This document shows, in pieces, positions 42,792-51,004 of a DNA stretch of 64,000 bases. The notes beneath the pieces were generated by a model. The model was not told where the DNA came from. It saw only the letters and a list, made by a program, of their open reading frames with translations, and made no database searches. How positions within the stretch are numbered: position 1 is the stretch's first letter; the number at the start of each line of letters is the position of its first letter. The translations under genes were made by a program, and so were the position numbers. This DNA comes from an uncultured Microbacterium sp. (lineage in GTDB: Bacteria > Actinomycetota > Actinomycetes > Actinomycetales > Microbacteriaceae), in the NCBI RefSeq assembly GCF_900078385.1, contig NZ_FLQR01000001.1, forward strand, positions 62,001-126,000, read 5' to 3'.

Positions 42792-44315
42792 TCAGCGAAG
42801 GAGTTCGCGCAGCGTCTGGATGGTGTCGGCCTCGTCAGCCCGCTTGTCGGGGCGGTAGCCCTTGACCCGGGCGAAGCGCAGTGCGACACCGCCCGGGTAC
42901 CGCGTCGAGCGCTGCACGCCGTCGATCGCGATCTCGACCACCGTCACCGGACGCACGTGCACCGCGTACTCGCTGCGGTGCGTCTCGATCGAGGGGAAAT
43001 GCGCGGTCTGCCAGCGCAGCAGCTCATCCGTGAGCCCTTTGAAGGTCTTGCCGACCATGACGAACTCTCCGGGAGGTCCGAACTCGCCGTCACGATCGAG
43101 CGCGCCGAGGTGCAGGTTGGAGAGCTGGCCGGTGCGCCGGCCCGACCCCCACTCGACCGCGAGGACGACCAGGTCGTACGTGAGCACGGGCTTGACCTTG
43201 ATCCAGTTCTTGCCTCGTCGCCCGGCGGCATACTCCGAATCGAGCGCCTTCACGACGACGCCCTCGTGCCCCGCCGCGAGCGCGTCGCGCGAGAGCTGCG
43301 CGGCGACCTCGATATCCGCCGTGATCACGCCCGGCATGCGCCACTCCCCGGCGATGCGCTCGAGCTCGGCCTGTCGCTCGGCGAGTCCTTGGTCGATCAG
43401 ATCGCGTCCGTCCACGTGGAGCACGTCGAAGAACCACGGCCGCAGCGCGGTGTCGCCGACGGACTCCGACCCGAACCGCGACATCGTGTCCTGGAACGGT
43501 CGCGGCGCCCCGTCGGCATCCAGCGACAGGGTCTCGCCGTCGAGGATGACGGCATCCACCGGCAGCGCTCGCACGATCTCGACGAGCTCGGGCACGCGGT
43601 GCGTGATGTCGGCGAGGTTCCGCGTGAACACCTGCACCCGGTCGCCGGCGCGGTGCACCTGGATGCGGGCCCCGTCGAGCTTGTACTCCACCGAGGCCTC
43701 GCACGCGATCGTCGTGATCGCCTCGGCCACCGACCCCGCGGTCGAGGCGAGCATCGGCAGCACGGGACGACCGACGACGAGACCCACCGCGGCGAGCTCG
43801 CCGGACTCGCCCGCGAGAGCGATGCGGGCCGTCTCACCGAGGTCGCCGGAGAGCATCGCCGCGCGGCGCACCACAGCCGCCGGCTGCCCGGACGCACGCG
43901 TGACGGCGTCGAGCAGGACACCCTCGAGCGCGCCGGTGCGCAGCTCGCCGAGGATGACGCGGGTGAGGAAACCCCATTCCTCCTCCGTCGCACGCGCGGC
44001 GAGCGCGTCGAGTTCCGTGCGGCGCGCGCCGACCGATCCCGCTCCGGATGCCGCGGCCAGGCGTTCGAGTGCGGCATCCACCTCCCGCACCGTGAGGCCG
44101 GGCTCTGCGGCGTGCGAGACCTCGAGAGCCGCCAGCCCGCGCCACCCGACGCCGATACGACCCTGCCGCGGCTTGGCGAGCAGGAACCCGATGGCGGGCG
44201 CGATCTCCTCAGGCTCGAGCAGCCGGAGGAGCGTCGCGAGGGCATCGACCTTCGCGAGTCGCGACGCGGTGGATGCCACGACATCGGTGGTGGTCACGAG
44301 CTCGTACAGCAGCAT
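42792..44315 (-). CDS. ATP-dependent DNA ligase (LigB type)
   Basis: 507 residues. It has an N-terminal helical DNA-binding domain (1-170). The nucleotidyltransferase domain carries the adenylated Lys212 in VEYKLDGARIQVH (motif I), VILDGETLSLDADG (motif III), FFDVLHVDG (IIIa), HEGVVVKALDSEY (IV) and NWIKVKPVLTYD (V). An OB domain with VMVGKTFKGLTDELL and ARVKGYRPDKRADE follows. The architecture matches actinobacterial LigB, a dispensable repair ligase that acts beside the NAD-dependent LigA. The ribosome-binding site GGAGGAGA precedes the ATG by about 8 nt. Confidence 0.95.
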   Translation of the reverse strand: MLLYELVTTTDVVASTASRLAKVDALATLLRLLEPEEIAPAIGFLLAKPRQGRIGVGWRGLAALEVSHAAEPGLTVREVDAALERLAAASGAGSVGARRTELDALAARATEEEWGFLTRVILGELRTGALEGVLLDAVTRASGQPAAVVRRAAMLSGDLGETARIALAGESGELAAVGLVVGRPVLPMLASTAGSVAEAITTIACEASVEYKLDGARIQVHRAGDRVQVFTRNLADITHRVPELVEIVRALPVDAVILDGETLSLDADGAPRPFQDTMSRFGSESVGDTALRPWFFDVLHVDGRDLIDQGLAERQAELERIAGEWRMPGVITADIEVAAQLSRDALAAGHEGVVVKALDSEYAAGRRGKNWIKVKPVLTYDLVVLAVEWGSGRRTGQLSNLHLGALDRDGEFGPPGEFVMVGKTFKGLTDELLRWQTAHFPSIETHRSEYAVHVRPVTVVEIAIDGVQRSTRYPGGVALRFARVKGYRPDKRADEADTIQTLRELLR

Positions 44316-44378
44316 CCGCTCAGTCTCCTCCCCGTCACCGACACCGGAACCGGAACCGGAACTGACACCGACACCCGG

Positions 44379-45206
44379 TCACCGGGGACAGGCGAGCAGC
44401 CAGTCCATCGCCGCGGGGACGGCGTCGAGCACGGAGATGTGTCCGTCGTCGGGGCGGAGCCAGAATTCCGCGTCCGGCAGCCTGCTCGCCAGCCACTCGC
44501 CGTGCGCGAGCGGCACTACTCGATCGCGCGCGCCCTGCACGACCAGTACCGGCGCCCGCACATCCTCCAACGCGAACCCCCAGGGCGACGTGAACGCGAC
44601 GTCGTCGTCGATCAGGCCGTCGGAGCCGTATGCCCCGGAGCGCTCGACATCCGCGCCGAGCGATGCCCAGGCGCCCTCGAGCGCCGCATAGTCAGCCGGT
44701 GTGAACTGAGCGGGATCGAACTCCGCGGTCTCCTCGAACCTGGCTCGCGCGGCGCGCCCGTCCCGTGCCGAATGGAGTGCGGCTGGCGTAGCCATCCCGG
44801 CGAACCAGTCGAACTCCGTCGAGAACGGCGCGATACCCGCGAGCGTGACCGCGCCCATGACACGGTCGGCCAGGAGTCCGGCCGCGAGCGCGTGCGGGCC
44901 GCCACCCGACGCGCCCATCGCGGCGAAGCGATCGATCCCGAGCGCATCGGCGACGGCCGCGCTGTCCGCCGCGGCCGAGCCGACGTCCCGTCCGAGGTGC
45001 GGGCTCGATCCGCCGTAGGAGGGTCTTCCGTAGGAGAAGACACGGATGCCGCGGCGCGCGGCCGCCTCGAGCACCGGCGCGAGCGGGGCTCCGGTCTGCG
45101 GCGACCCGTGCTGCCAGAGCAGTGCCAGCGTCACCCGGCCTGGAGGAGGCGCGTCGTACGCGTGGAGCATCCGTCCGTCCGGCGACGCGATGTCTCGTTC
45201 GATCAC
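44379..45206 (-). CDS. Alpha/beta-fold hydrolase
   Basis: 275 residues from GTG 45206. LLWQHGSPQTGAPL supplies the oxyanion HG motif. The nucleophile elbow is MGASGGGPHALA (Ser). VLVVQGARDRVVPL and LRPDDGHISVLDAV give the acid and the His. The substrate is unknown. It follows the AI-2E-family transporter gene by 15 nt on the same strand and is followed by the ligase gene after 63 nt. The gap to the ligase holds a short ACCGGA-type repeat without obvious function. Confidence 0.9.
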   Translation of the reverse strand: MIERDIASPDGRMLHAYDAPPPGRVTLALLWQHGSPQTGAPLAPVLEAAARRGIRVFSYGRPSYGGSSPHLGRDVGSAAADSAAVADALGIDRFAAMGASGGGPHALAAGLLADRVMGAVTLAGIAPFSTEFDWFAGMATPAALHSARDGRAARARFEETAEFDPAQFTPADYAALEGAWASLGADVERSGAYGSDGLIDDDVAFTSPWGFALEDVRAPVLVVQGARDRVVPLAHGEWLASRLPDAEFWLRPDDGHISVLDAVPAAMDWLLACPR

Positions 45207-45221
45207 ACCGTCACCGTCGTC

Positions 45222-46361
45222 TCACGTCTTCGCGTCCTGCCGCGGGACGAAGACATGCTTGATGATCAGCAGGATCGCGGCGGTGACCGGGATCGCCACG
45301 AGGGCGCCGAGGAGGCCCAGCAGCGTGCCGCCGACGAGGGCGCCGATCACGACGAGGGAGCCGGGGATCGAGATCGCCTTGTTCATCACACGCGGCGTCA
45401 GGACGTATGCCTCGACCTGGATGTAGATGAAGTAGAGGATCGCGAAGATGAGCGCCCCGACCGGGTTGGTGACGAGCGCGACGAGGGTCGCGATCACCCA
45501 ATAGAGCACCGGGCCGATGAGCGGGATGAGGGTGATGAGGAACGCGGCGAGCCCCATCAGGGCGGGGAAGGGCAGGCCGAGGATGAGGAAGAGGATCGTC
45601 GCGAACGCCGCGTTGCACGCTGCCAGGATCACCATCCCGATGAGGTAGCCGCCGACGGATTCGGTGATCCGCTCGGTCAGATCGGCGACCGAGGCCCGGT
45701 TGCGGGCCGGTGCGAGCCGGTAGAACGCGGCCTTCATGGCGCTCAGCGACGCGAGGAAGTAGAGGGTCAGGACGATCACGATGACCGCGCCGGAGAGCGC
45801 ATTGCCGACACTGAGCCCGACGGCGAGGACGCCACCGCCGACCAGCATCAGGTTGCCCGGGTCGGCGAGGAAGGTCTTCAGCTGATCGAGCCCCGCGCCG
45901 ATCACGTCGCCGAACTGCGCTTCCAGACTGCGATACCAGTCGGATGCCTGGAGCTCGGTGATCTGCGCAGGGATAGCGCGGACGAACTGGCCGATCTGCG
46001 CGATCGCCGGGGGAACGACCCAGATGATGATCGCCGCCACGACCAGCAGGAACGCCGCGAAGACCACCGCGATGCCCCACGGGCGGGGGAGTCCGCGCCG
46101 TTCGAGGCGCTCGACGACGGGCTCGAGCCCCAGCGCCGCGAAGAGGGCGAGGGTGATGTAGATGAGGATCGTCGACAGGGATGCCAGGGCGAGGCCCAGC
46201 ACGATCGCCGCGAGGCCGCCGAGAGTGAGGGTGAGGCCCAGCAGGAAGGGGTGATCGAGGGCGGCGCGCAGGGCGGGGCGGTCTGCGGGGGTGGGGGAGA
46301 GGCCACGGTCGCGGAGCGGTGTGTCGGGGGATGCGGGCGGCGCGGCAGGCTCGTCGGTCAC
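45222..46361 (-). CDS. AI-2E family transporter (PerM/YdiK-like)
   Basis: About 379 residues from GTG 46361. TTG 46397 and GTG 46367 are in-frame alternatives and none has strong support. Seven to eight membrane helices are arranged with a long central amphipathic part (IAQIGQFVRAIPAQITEL). The C-terminal family region has LFLILGLPFPALMGLAAFLITLIP, the Pro-rich loop LIGPVLYW, and TPRVMNKAISIPGSLVVIGALVGG. Members range from AI-2 exporters to Na+/H+ antiporters, so the substrate is open. It heads a probable operon with the hydrolase. Confidence 0.9.
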   Translation of the reverse strand: MTDEPAAPPASPDTPLRDRGLSPTPADRPALRAALDHPFLLGLTLTLGGLAAIVLGLALASLSTILIYITLALFAALGLEPVVERLERRGLPRPWGIAVVFAAFLLVVAAIIIWVVPPAIAQIGQFVRAIPAQITELQASDWYRSLEAQFGDVIGAGLDQLKTFLADPGNLMLVGGGVLAVGLSVGNALSGAVIVIVLTLYFLASLSAMKAAFYRLAPARNRASVADLTERITESVGGYLIGMVILAACNAAFATILFLILGLPFPALMGLAAFLITLIPLIGPVLYWVIATLVALVTNPVGALIFAILYFIYIQVEAYVLTPRVMNKAISIPGSLVVIGALVGGTLLGLLGALVAIPVTAAILLIIKHVFVPRQDAKT

Positions 46362-46486
46362 GTTCACACTGTCTCGGGTTGTGTCGGGTGGGCGCAAGTG
46401 GCGGGTGCGGGGTTCGCGCCGGCTATGTACGGAGCCGGGGCGGGCGCGGGCCGCAAGCGCGAGGCTGGCCTAGAATCGGGAGGCCA

Positions 46487-46558
46487 GCCTCTGTAGCTCA
46501 ATGGAAGAGCAGTTCCGTCCTAAGGAAACGGTTGGGGGTTCGAGTCCCTTCAGGGGCA
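46487..46558 (+). tRNA. tRNA-Arg (anticodon CCU)
   Basis: The cloverleaf closes by eye: acceptor GCCTCTG/CAGGGGC with one G-U pair, D arm GCTC/GAGC, anticodon loop GTCCTAA (U33, anticodon CCU, A37), T loop TTCGAGT, and discriminator A at 46558. CCA is not encoded. The anticodon stem has one G-A mismatch at its outer pair. It reads AGG codons. The 3' part is the probable integration site of the adjacent element. Confidence 0.9.
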
Positions 46559-46573
46559 CAGCTGTTTTTTCTA

Positions 46574-46602
46574 TCTGACCAGGTATTTCTTGCGTGGTCA
46601 GA
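46574..46602. repeat. Inverted repeat next to the tRNA attachment site
   Basis: TCTGACCA (46574-46581) and TGGTCAGA (46595-46602) form a perfect 8-bp inverted repeat around 13 nt, directly downstream of the tRNA. It could be the terminator of the tRNA transcript or an integrase arm site. Confidence 0.55.
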
Positions 46603-46616
46603 CCTCGAATATTGCA

Positions 46617-46638
46617 TTTTTGGCCGCTTTTTGGCCGC
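46617..46638 (+). repeat. Tandem 11-bp direct repeat (possible integrase arm-type sites)
   Basis: TTTTTGGCCGC occurs twice head to tail (46617-46627, 46628-46638) between the tRNA and the integrase gene. Short direct repeats at this place are typical arm-binding sites of tyrosine integrases. Confidence 0.5.
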
Positions 46639-46757
46639 ATTTGAGAATCCTATGAGCCGGAAACGAGGCTCTACACAGTGCTTCGTGCGGCGTCTCAGAA
46701 CGTCGAAATCGAGCATTCTGAGCGAACTTCGGGGCCTTAAAAACTGAGCAATCTGCT

Positions 46758-47894
46758 CTAGGGCCGCTGCGGCCGCGCGTAGCGGGTCTGCGGGCCCGCC
46801 GGCAGCGCGACCAGTGGCATCGCGTCGTTGAGGCGCGCTGCGACGGCATCCAAATCGTCGTCGAAGAGGTCGGCGTAGGTGTCGAGAGTCATCGCAGCCG
46901 ACGCGTGCCCGAGCATCCGCTGCACGGCCTTCACGTTCGCGCCGGAGCTGATCGCCAGAGATGCGGCGGTGTGTCGGAGGTCGTGGGGCGTGAGCCGCGG
47001 GATCGATGGATCGACCGCCTGCGCGCGCTTCACCGCGTTCGCGAACCAGCCCTGACTGCCCGAGTTGCGCATGTGACTGATCCCGTCCCCGAAGAGCAGC
47101 CCTTCGGGGCCCTTGCCTGCACAGGCCTGCTCGATCATCGGAGCGAGGCGTTCCGGATAGGGGACTGAGCGCTTCTCGTGCGTCTTCGGCGTGCCGACAT
47201 GGATCTCGTAGCCGATCATCACCGCGTTCTCCTCGATGACGAAACGCTTGCGTAGCCGGTTCACGCTACGCACGCGCAACCCGGTCGCCTCGCCCCAGCG
47301 CAGGCCCGTGTAGGCGAGCGTCAGAACCATGGTCGGATGCGCCGAGCACGCCGCCAGGGTCGCCACCTGGTCATGTGTGAGATAGACGCGGCGCTTGCCC
47401 GGACCGTTTCGGGGGAGATTGCGAATGTGGCGGGCCGGATTGTTCGAGAGGCGACGATCGTCGATGGCGACGTCGAGGATGCCGGCGAGGACGCCGAGCG
47501 CGCGAAGGACGACGGTGCGCGACTTCTGCGTCGCGAGCTCGGACACCCAATCCTGAACTTCAGAGCGTCGGATCGACCAGATCTCCCTGTCCGCCCAGAC
47601 CGGTTCAACATGGTTCTTCCACGCCTGCTCAAGTGTCATGTAGTACGAGGGCTTCGACATCGGCGGCTGCTTGGATCGCAGCCAGCTGTCGGCGAACATC
47701 CGGACCGGCACCCGCGAAGCGACGGGATCGATGTACTCGCCCTTCGACTTCGACACCGTCACCAAAGAGAGGTAGTGCTGCGCTTCGCGCATCGTCGTGA
47801 AGCCGCGCTTCTGGGTCTCGGTGCGATCAGGCTTGCGATACCGCACGCGGTAGCGGCGCCCTTTCACCGTCCCGTACGAGGTGATGGTGCCCAT
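46758..47894 (-). CDS. int: Tyrosine-type site-specific integrase
   Basis: 378 residues from ATG 47894, with a GGAGCGGAGG-type ribosome-binding region. The N-terminal AP2-like arm-binding part begins MGTITSYGTVKGRRYRVRYR. The SAM-like core-binding domain is at about 60-150 (FADSWLRSKQ). The catalytic domain has the first Arg in AYTGLRWGEATGL, then HDLRHTAASLAI (H-x-x-R), LGHASAAMT and the nucleophile Tyr in TLDTYADLF. All catalytic residues are present, so it is probably active. It is typical of integrases using actinobacterial tRNA genes. Confidence 0.95.
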   Translation of the reverse strand: MGTITSYGTVKGRRYRVRYRKPDRTETQKRGFTTMREAQHYLSLVTVSKSKGEYIDPVASRVPVRMFADSWLRSKQPPMSKPSYYMTLEQAWKNHVEPVWADREIWSIRRSEVQDWVSELATQKSRTVVLRALGVLAGILDVAIDDRRLSNNPARHIRNLPRNGPGKRRVYLTHDQVATLAACSAHPTMVLTLAYTGLRWGEATGLRVRSVNRLRKRFVIEENAVMIGYEIHVGTPKTHEKRSVPYPERLAPMIEQACAGKGPEGLLFGDGISHMRNSGSQGWFANAVKRAQAVDPSIPRLTPHDLRHTAASLAISSGANVKAVQRMLGHASAAMTLDTYADLFDDDLDAVAARLNDAMPLVALPAGPQTRYARPQRP

Positions 47895-48195
47895 CTCGAC
47901 CTCCGCTCCTGCCGGTTCGACGGCCCAGTCTCGAGCCAGTTTCGGACACTCCAGTGACCGCGTCAACGACACCGAGGCGGTTTGCCTGGCGATGCTTGCG
48001 GACGCCGCCAAGTGTTGCCGGCGAGTGAGCGGATCGCCGTCGTCCGGCGCGGAGCGCCTGCCGATCGTGCCCGGCTCCGCGCGGCGCTTTCGACGACACA
48101 CTCCCGGCGCTGCGCGCGGGCGACATTCCACATCCCGGTACTACGCCGAACCCGACCGCTGTGGTTGGATGTCGGGCCGGAGGATGACTACGACG

Positions 48196-48229
48196 ACTTG
48201 AGAGTGCTGATTCCTGAGCTCTCTCAAGT
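48196..48229. promoter_or_regulatory. Large palindrome upstream of the methyltransferase gene
   Basis: ACTTGAGAG (48196-48204) and CTCTCAAGT (48221-48229), perfect 9-bp arms around 16 nt, about 195 nt before the methyltransferase start. It could be an operator for a repressor of the cassette or a transcript hairpin. Confidence 0.5.
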
Positions 48230-48248
48230 GATGACCCTTGACTTGGAT

Positions 48249-48266
48249 GGGCGCTGTTGAGCGCCC
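48249..48266. repeat. Perfect GC-rich hairpin
   Basis: GGGCGCT-GTTG-AGCGCCC, a 7-bp stem with a 4-nt loop, without a T-tract. It could be a terminator for transcription entering from the left, or an operator. Confidence 0.5.
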
Positions 48267-48422
48267 GCTCGAGCGATGTCCGCCACCCTCCGTACATTGA
48301 CTTGCGCGACACGTCGTGGACTCACCGCCGGTGGCCTCGCGAGCGGGTAAGCTGCTAGCTAGACGCCGGGTTGCGATCCGCGGGACGCTCGAGGCTGGAC
48401 GATACGGCGCCGCTGAATTGAT

Positions 48423-49505
48423 ATGGAGATCGCATTGGGCCTGAACTTCACGATGGGTGAGCTGTTCTCCGGACCGGGCGGTATGGCGGCCGGCGCACAT
48501 CTTGCCGCATCACGACTTGGAGTCGACCTTCGCCACGGTTGGGCCAATGACTACGACGACGCCACATGCCAGACGTATCTCGCCAATATTCATGGGGCGA
48601 CGCCGGAGACCGTTCATTGCGAGGACGTCCGAAACCTCGATGTGAAGTCGTTGAGAAGGATCGATGGCTTCGCCTTTGGGTTTCCGTGCAATGACTACAG
48701 CGTGGTGGGAGAGAACCTCGGCCTCAATGGAGAGTTCGGCCCGCTGTATCGATACGGAATCGACGTGCTCGACCACCACCAGCCCGAGTGGTTCGTCGCT
48801 GAGAATGTCAGTGGGCTCAAGAGCTCAAACGGCGGTAGCGATTTTGAGCAGATTCTCGACGCGATGTCTGCCGCCGGGCCTGGGTACACGCTTACTCCCC
48901 ATCTGTACCGGTTTGAGGAGTATGGCGTGCCCCAAAGGCGCCATCGCATCATCATCGTCGGGGTCCGAAGTGACCTTAGGGTCGAGTTCCGGGTGCCGGC
49001 TCCGTCGCACCCGACAGCGGACACTTGGGAGACGGCGTCCCGCGCCCTCGCAGGTATACCGGCTTGGGCGACGAACCAGGAGCTGACGCGGCAGTCTCCG
49101 CGTGTTGTGGAGAGGCTCTCCTACATCGAGCCCGGCCAGAACGCCTTCAATGCCGACATCCCTGCAGATCTGCGGCTCAACATCAAGGGTGTGACCCTTA
49201 GCCACATCTATCGACGCTTGCACCCGAACCAGCCGGCGTACACGATGACGGGATCTGGAGGGGGAGGCACGCACGGCTACCACTGGGAAGAGCCGCGCGC
49301 TCTCACGAATCGGGAGCGAGCCCGCCTACAGACCTTCCCCGATGACTTCACGTTCAAGGGCACGAAGGAAAGCGTCCGCAAGCAGGTTGGGATGGCAGTT
49401 CCTGTTCTCGGAGCCCAGCGCATCTTCGAGGCTTTGTTCAAGACCTTCAGCGGAACGACCTATGCAAGCATCGATTCAAACCTGCAGTCGCGTCTCCTCG
49501 CCTGA
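48423..49505 (+). CDS. C5-cytosine DNA methyltransferase
   Basis: 360 residues. Motif I is FSGPGGMAAG near residue 17. Motif IV GFAFGFPCNDYS carries the catalytic Cys89 in PCN rather than the common PCQ. Motif VI is FVAENVSG, motif VIII EYGVPQRRHRIIIVGV, then a target-recognition region to about 250, motif IX region RLHPNQPAYTMTGSGGGGTH, and motif X RKQVGMAVPVLGAQRIFEAL. The order is that of a normal (unpermuted) m5C enzyme. It is the modification subunit of the cassette; the recognition site cannot be read from sequence. It is separated from the ATPase gene by 47 nt. Confidence 0.95.
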   Translation: MEIALGLNFTMGELFSGPGGMAAGAHLAASRLGVDLRHGWANDYDDATCQTYLANIHGATPETVHCEDVRNLDVKSLRRIDGFAFGFPCNDYSVVGENLGLNGEFGPLYRYGIDVLDHHQPEWFVAENVSGLKSSNGGSDFEQILDAMSAAGPGYTLTPHLYRFEEYGVPQRRHRIIIVGVRSDLRVEFRVPAPSHPTADTWETASRALAGIPAWATNQELTRQSPRVVERLSYIEPGQNAFNADIPADLRLNIKGVTLSHIYRRLHPNQPAYTMTGSGGGGTHGYHWEEPRALTNRERARLQTFPDDFTFKGTKESVRKQVGMAVPVLGAQRIFEALFKTFSGTTYASIDSNLQSRLLA

Positions 49506-49552
49506 CATCGTGGAGCTGGCCAACTCGAGCACTTCTACAGAGACGTAGCGCA

Positions 49553-51004
49553 TTGCACGACGAAATCCTTGTCCCTGGTGTAGAGCTGCTCGAGTCGATG
49601 CGGTCCGTCGGCTACTCATTCGATGCTGCAGTGGCAGACATCGTCGACAACAGCATCGCCGCTGGTGCGCGGCATGTTCAGATTGTGGCTGACTCAGTCG
49701 ACGCGAGCTACATCGCGTTCCTGGACGACGGCAGCGGCATGACAAGCGACGAAGCGCGGGAAGCGCTGAAGCTCGCGGGAACCAGTCGGATTGAGCGGAG
49801 CTCGACAGATCTCGGGCGCTTCGGCCTGGGACTCAAGACAGCGTCGCTTTCACAATGTCGCCGACTCAGCGTTGTGACTGTGCGGGGCGGAGTCCTCACC
49901 GGGTTGCAGTGGGACATCGACCATGTGCTTCAGACCGGGAGCTGGTCAATCCGCGTGCTCGACGCCCAAGATCTGTCAGTCATTCCTCAAGCGGACCGCC
50001 TCAGTCTGGACACCAATGCGACCCTCGTCGTCTGGCAGACGCTCGACTACCTCCTCGCCGGCGCGGGAGACCCGGCGCTCGAAATCTCCGAACGTCTCCA
50101 GCACCTCCGCCATCACCTGGGGCTGGTCTTCCAGCGGTTCTTGGAGGGACGTGGTTCCGTGCGCGTCGAGGTGAACGGCGTTGCTGTTGCGCCAGTGGAC
50201 CCTTTCCTAGAGTCCAACTCGAAGACCCAGGCGGGCCCGCGGGAAACTGTGGTGATTGAGGGACACACGGTGGACGTAGACCCGTTCACTCTCCCGCATC
50301 CGTCCGCGCTCAGCGCCCGCGACCGGAAGCGCAGCGATCTCGGCTCAAGCATGCGCGACCACCAAGGATTTTACGTCTACCGCAATAAACGTCTGATCAG
50401 TCACGGGGGGTGGTTCGGCTTGGCAAAGCTCGATGAGCTGACCAAGCAGTCGAGAGTAAGGGTCGACATCCCTCCAGAGCTCGATCAGCAGTGGCAACTC
50501 GACATCAAGAAGTCCCGGGTGGAACCTCCGCAGGCGTTTCGAAGTCGGTTTCGTCAGATCATCGAGCACGTCACAGGCGGAAGCAAGCGGCTGCATCGAT
50601 TCCGGGGACGGGCGAGCGCCAGGTCGGATGCCGTGTATCTGTGGCAGGCGATCGAGGAGCGTGGAGGTTACAGGTATGCGATCAATCGCGAGCATCCGAT
50701 GATCTCCGGCCTCGAAGCGCAACTGCCCCCTGAAAAGCGGAAGCTTCTCGATCAGACGCTCAACGATCTCGCCAACTACTTCCCCGCGCCGGACCTATAC
50801 GTGCGGATGGCAGACAGTCAGCCACGTATCGAAGTGGACTCCACCGAGTCCGAACTGCGAGACAGGCTACGAGCGATCCGAGACGCCGGAGGATCGCTAG
50901 CCGACCCGGCGGCACTCGTGCCAGCGCTCCGAAGAGTCGAGCCGTTCAACAATGTCGTCGATCTGCAGTCACTCGTGGCTCAGGTCTGGGAGGAGAACAC
51001 ATGA
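49553..51004 (+). CDS. GHKL (MORC/MutL/Hsp90-like) ATPase of an R-M system
   Basis: 483 residues from TTG 49553. No better start exists in-frame back to the methyltransferase end, and the ribosome-binding site is weak. The GHKL Bergerat fold has N-box FDAAVADIVDNSIAAGA near residue 24 (Asp for the usual Glu), G1 FLDDGSGM near residue 60, and G2 LGRFGLGLKTASLSQ near residue 85. An S5-like domain and a helical C-terminal part follow. This is the architecture of the prokaryotic MORC/paraMORC family, predicted to remodel DNA or protein complexes in restriction systems. Its last codon overlaps the Z1 gene start (ATGA). Confidence 0.88.
   Translation: MHDEILVPGVELLESMRSVGYSFDAAVADIVDNSIAAGARHVQIVADSVDASYIAFLDDGSGMTSDEAREALKLAGTSRIERSSTDLGRFGLGLKTASLSQCRRLSVVTVRGGVLTGLQWDIDHVLQTGSWSIRVLDAQDLSVIPQADRLSLDTNATLVVWQTLDYLLAGAGDPALEISERLQHLRHHLGLVFQRFLEGRGSVRVEVNGVAVAPVDPFLESNSKTQAGPRETVVIEGHTVDVDPFTLPHPSALSARDRKRSDLGSSMRDHQGFYVYRNKRLISHGGWFGLAKLDELTKQSRVRVDIPPELDQQWQLDIKKSRVEPPQAFRSRFRQIIEHVTGGSKRLHRFRGRASARSDAVYLWQAIEERGGYRYAINREHPMISGLEAQLPPEKRKLLDQTLNDLANYFPAPDLYVRMADSQPRIEVDSTESELRDRLRAIRDAGGSLADPAALVPALRRVEPFNNVVDLQSLVAQVWEENT

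Larger units (their letters stand above)
47895..48422. other. 528-nt intergenic region between integrase and methyltransferase
   Basis: No convincing CDS on either strand. It holds two palindromes, at 48196-48229 and 48249-48266 (listed separately), and must contain the divergent promoters of the integrase and the restriction cassette. No excisionase-like gene was recognised here. Confidence 0.6.

Noticed and set aside
44340..44378. Short ACCGGA/ACACCG repeats before the ligase gene as a regulatory element
   Set aside because: Too short and irregular; looks like simple-sequence bias between two genes.
42957..46496. 1179-codon open frame on the plus strand
   Set aside because: Shadow of the ligase, hydrolase and AI-2E transporter genes on the other strand, all of which have clear motifs.
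46535..46558. Second copy of the tRNA 3' end marking the right island boundary
   Set aside because: No repeat of this stretch was found between 46559 and 64000.
48141..48500. Possible small gene on the minus strand between integrase and methyltransferase (excisionase or C-protein)
   Set aside because: No helix-turn-helix pattern, overlaps the methyltransferase start and has no ribosome-binding site.
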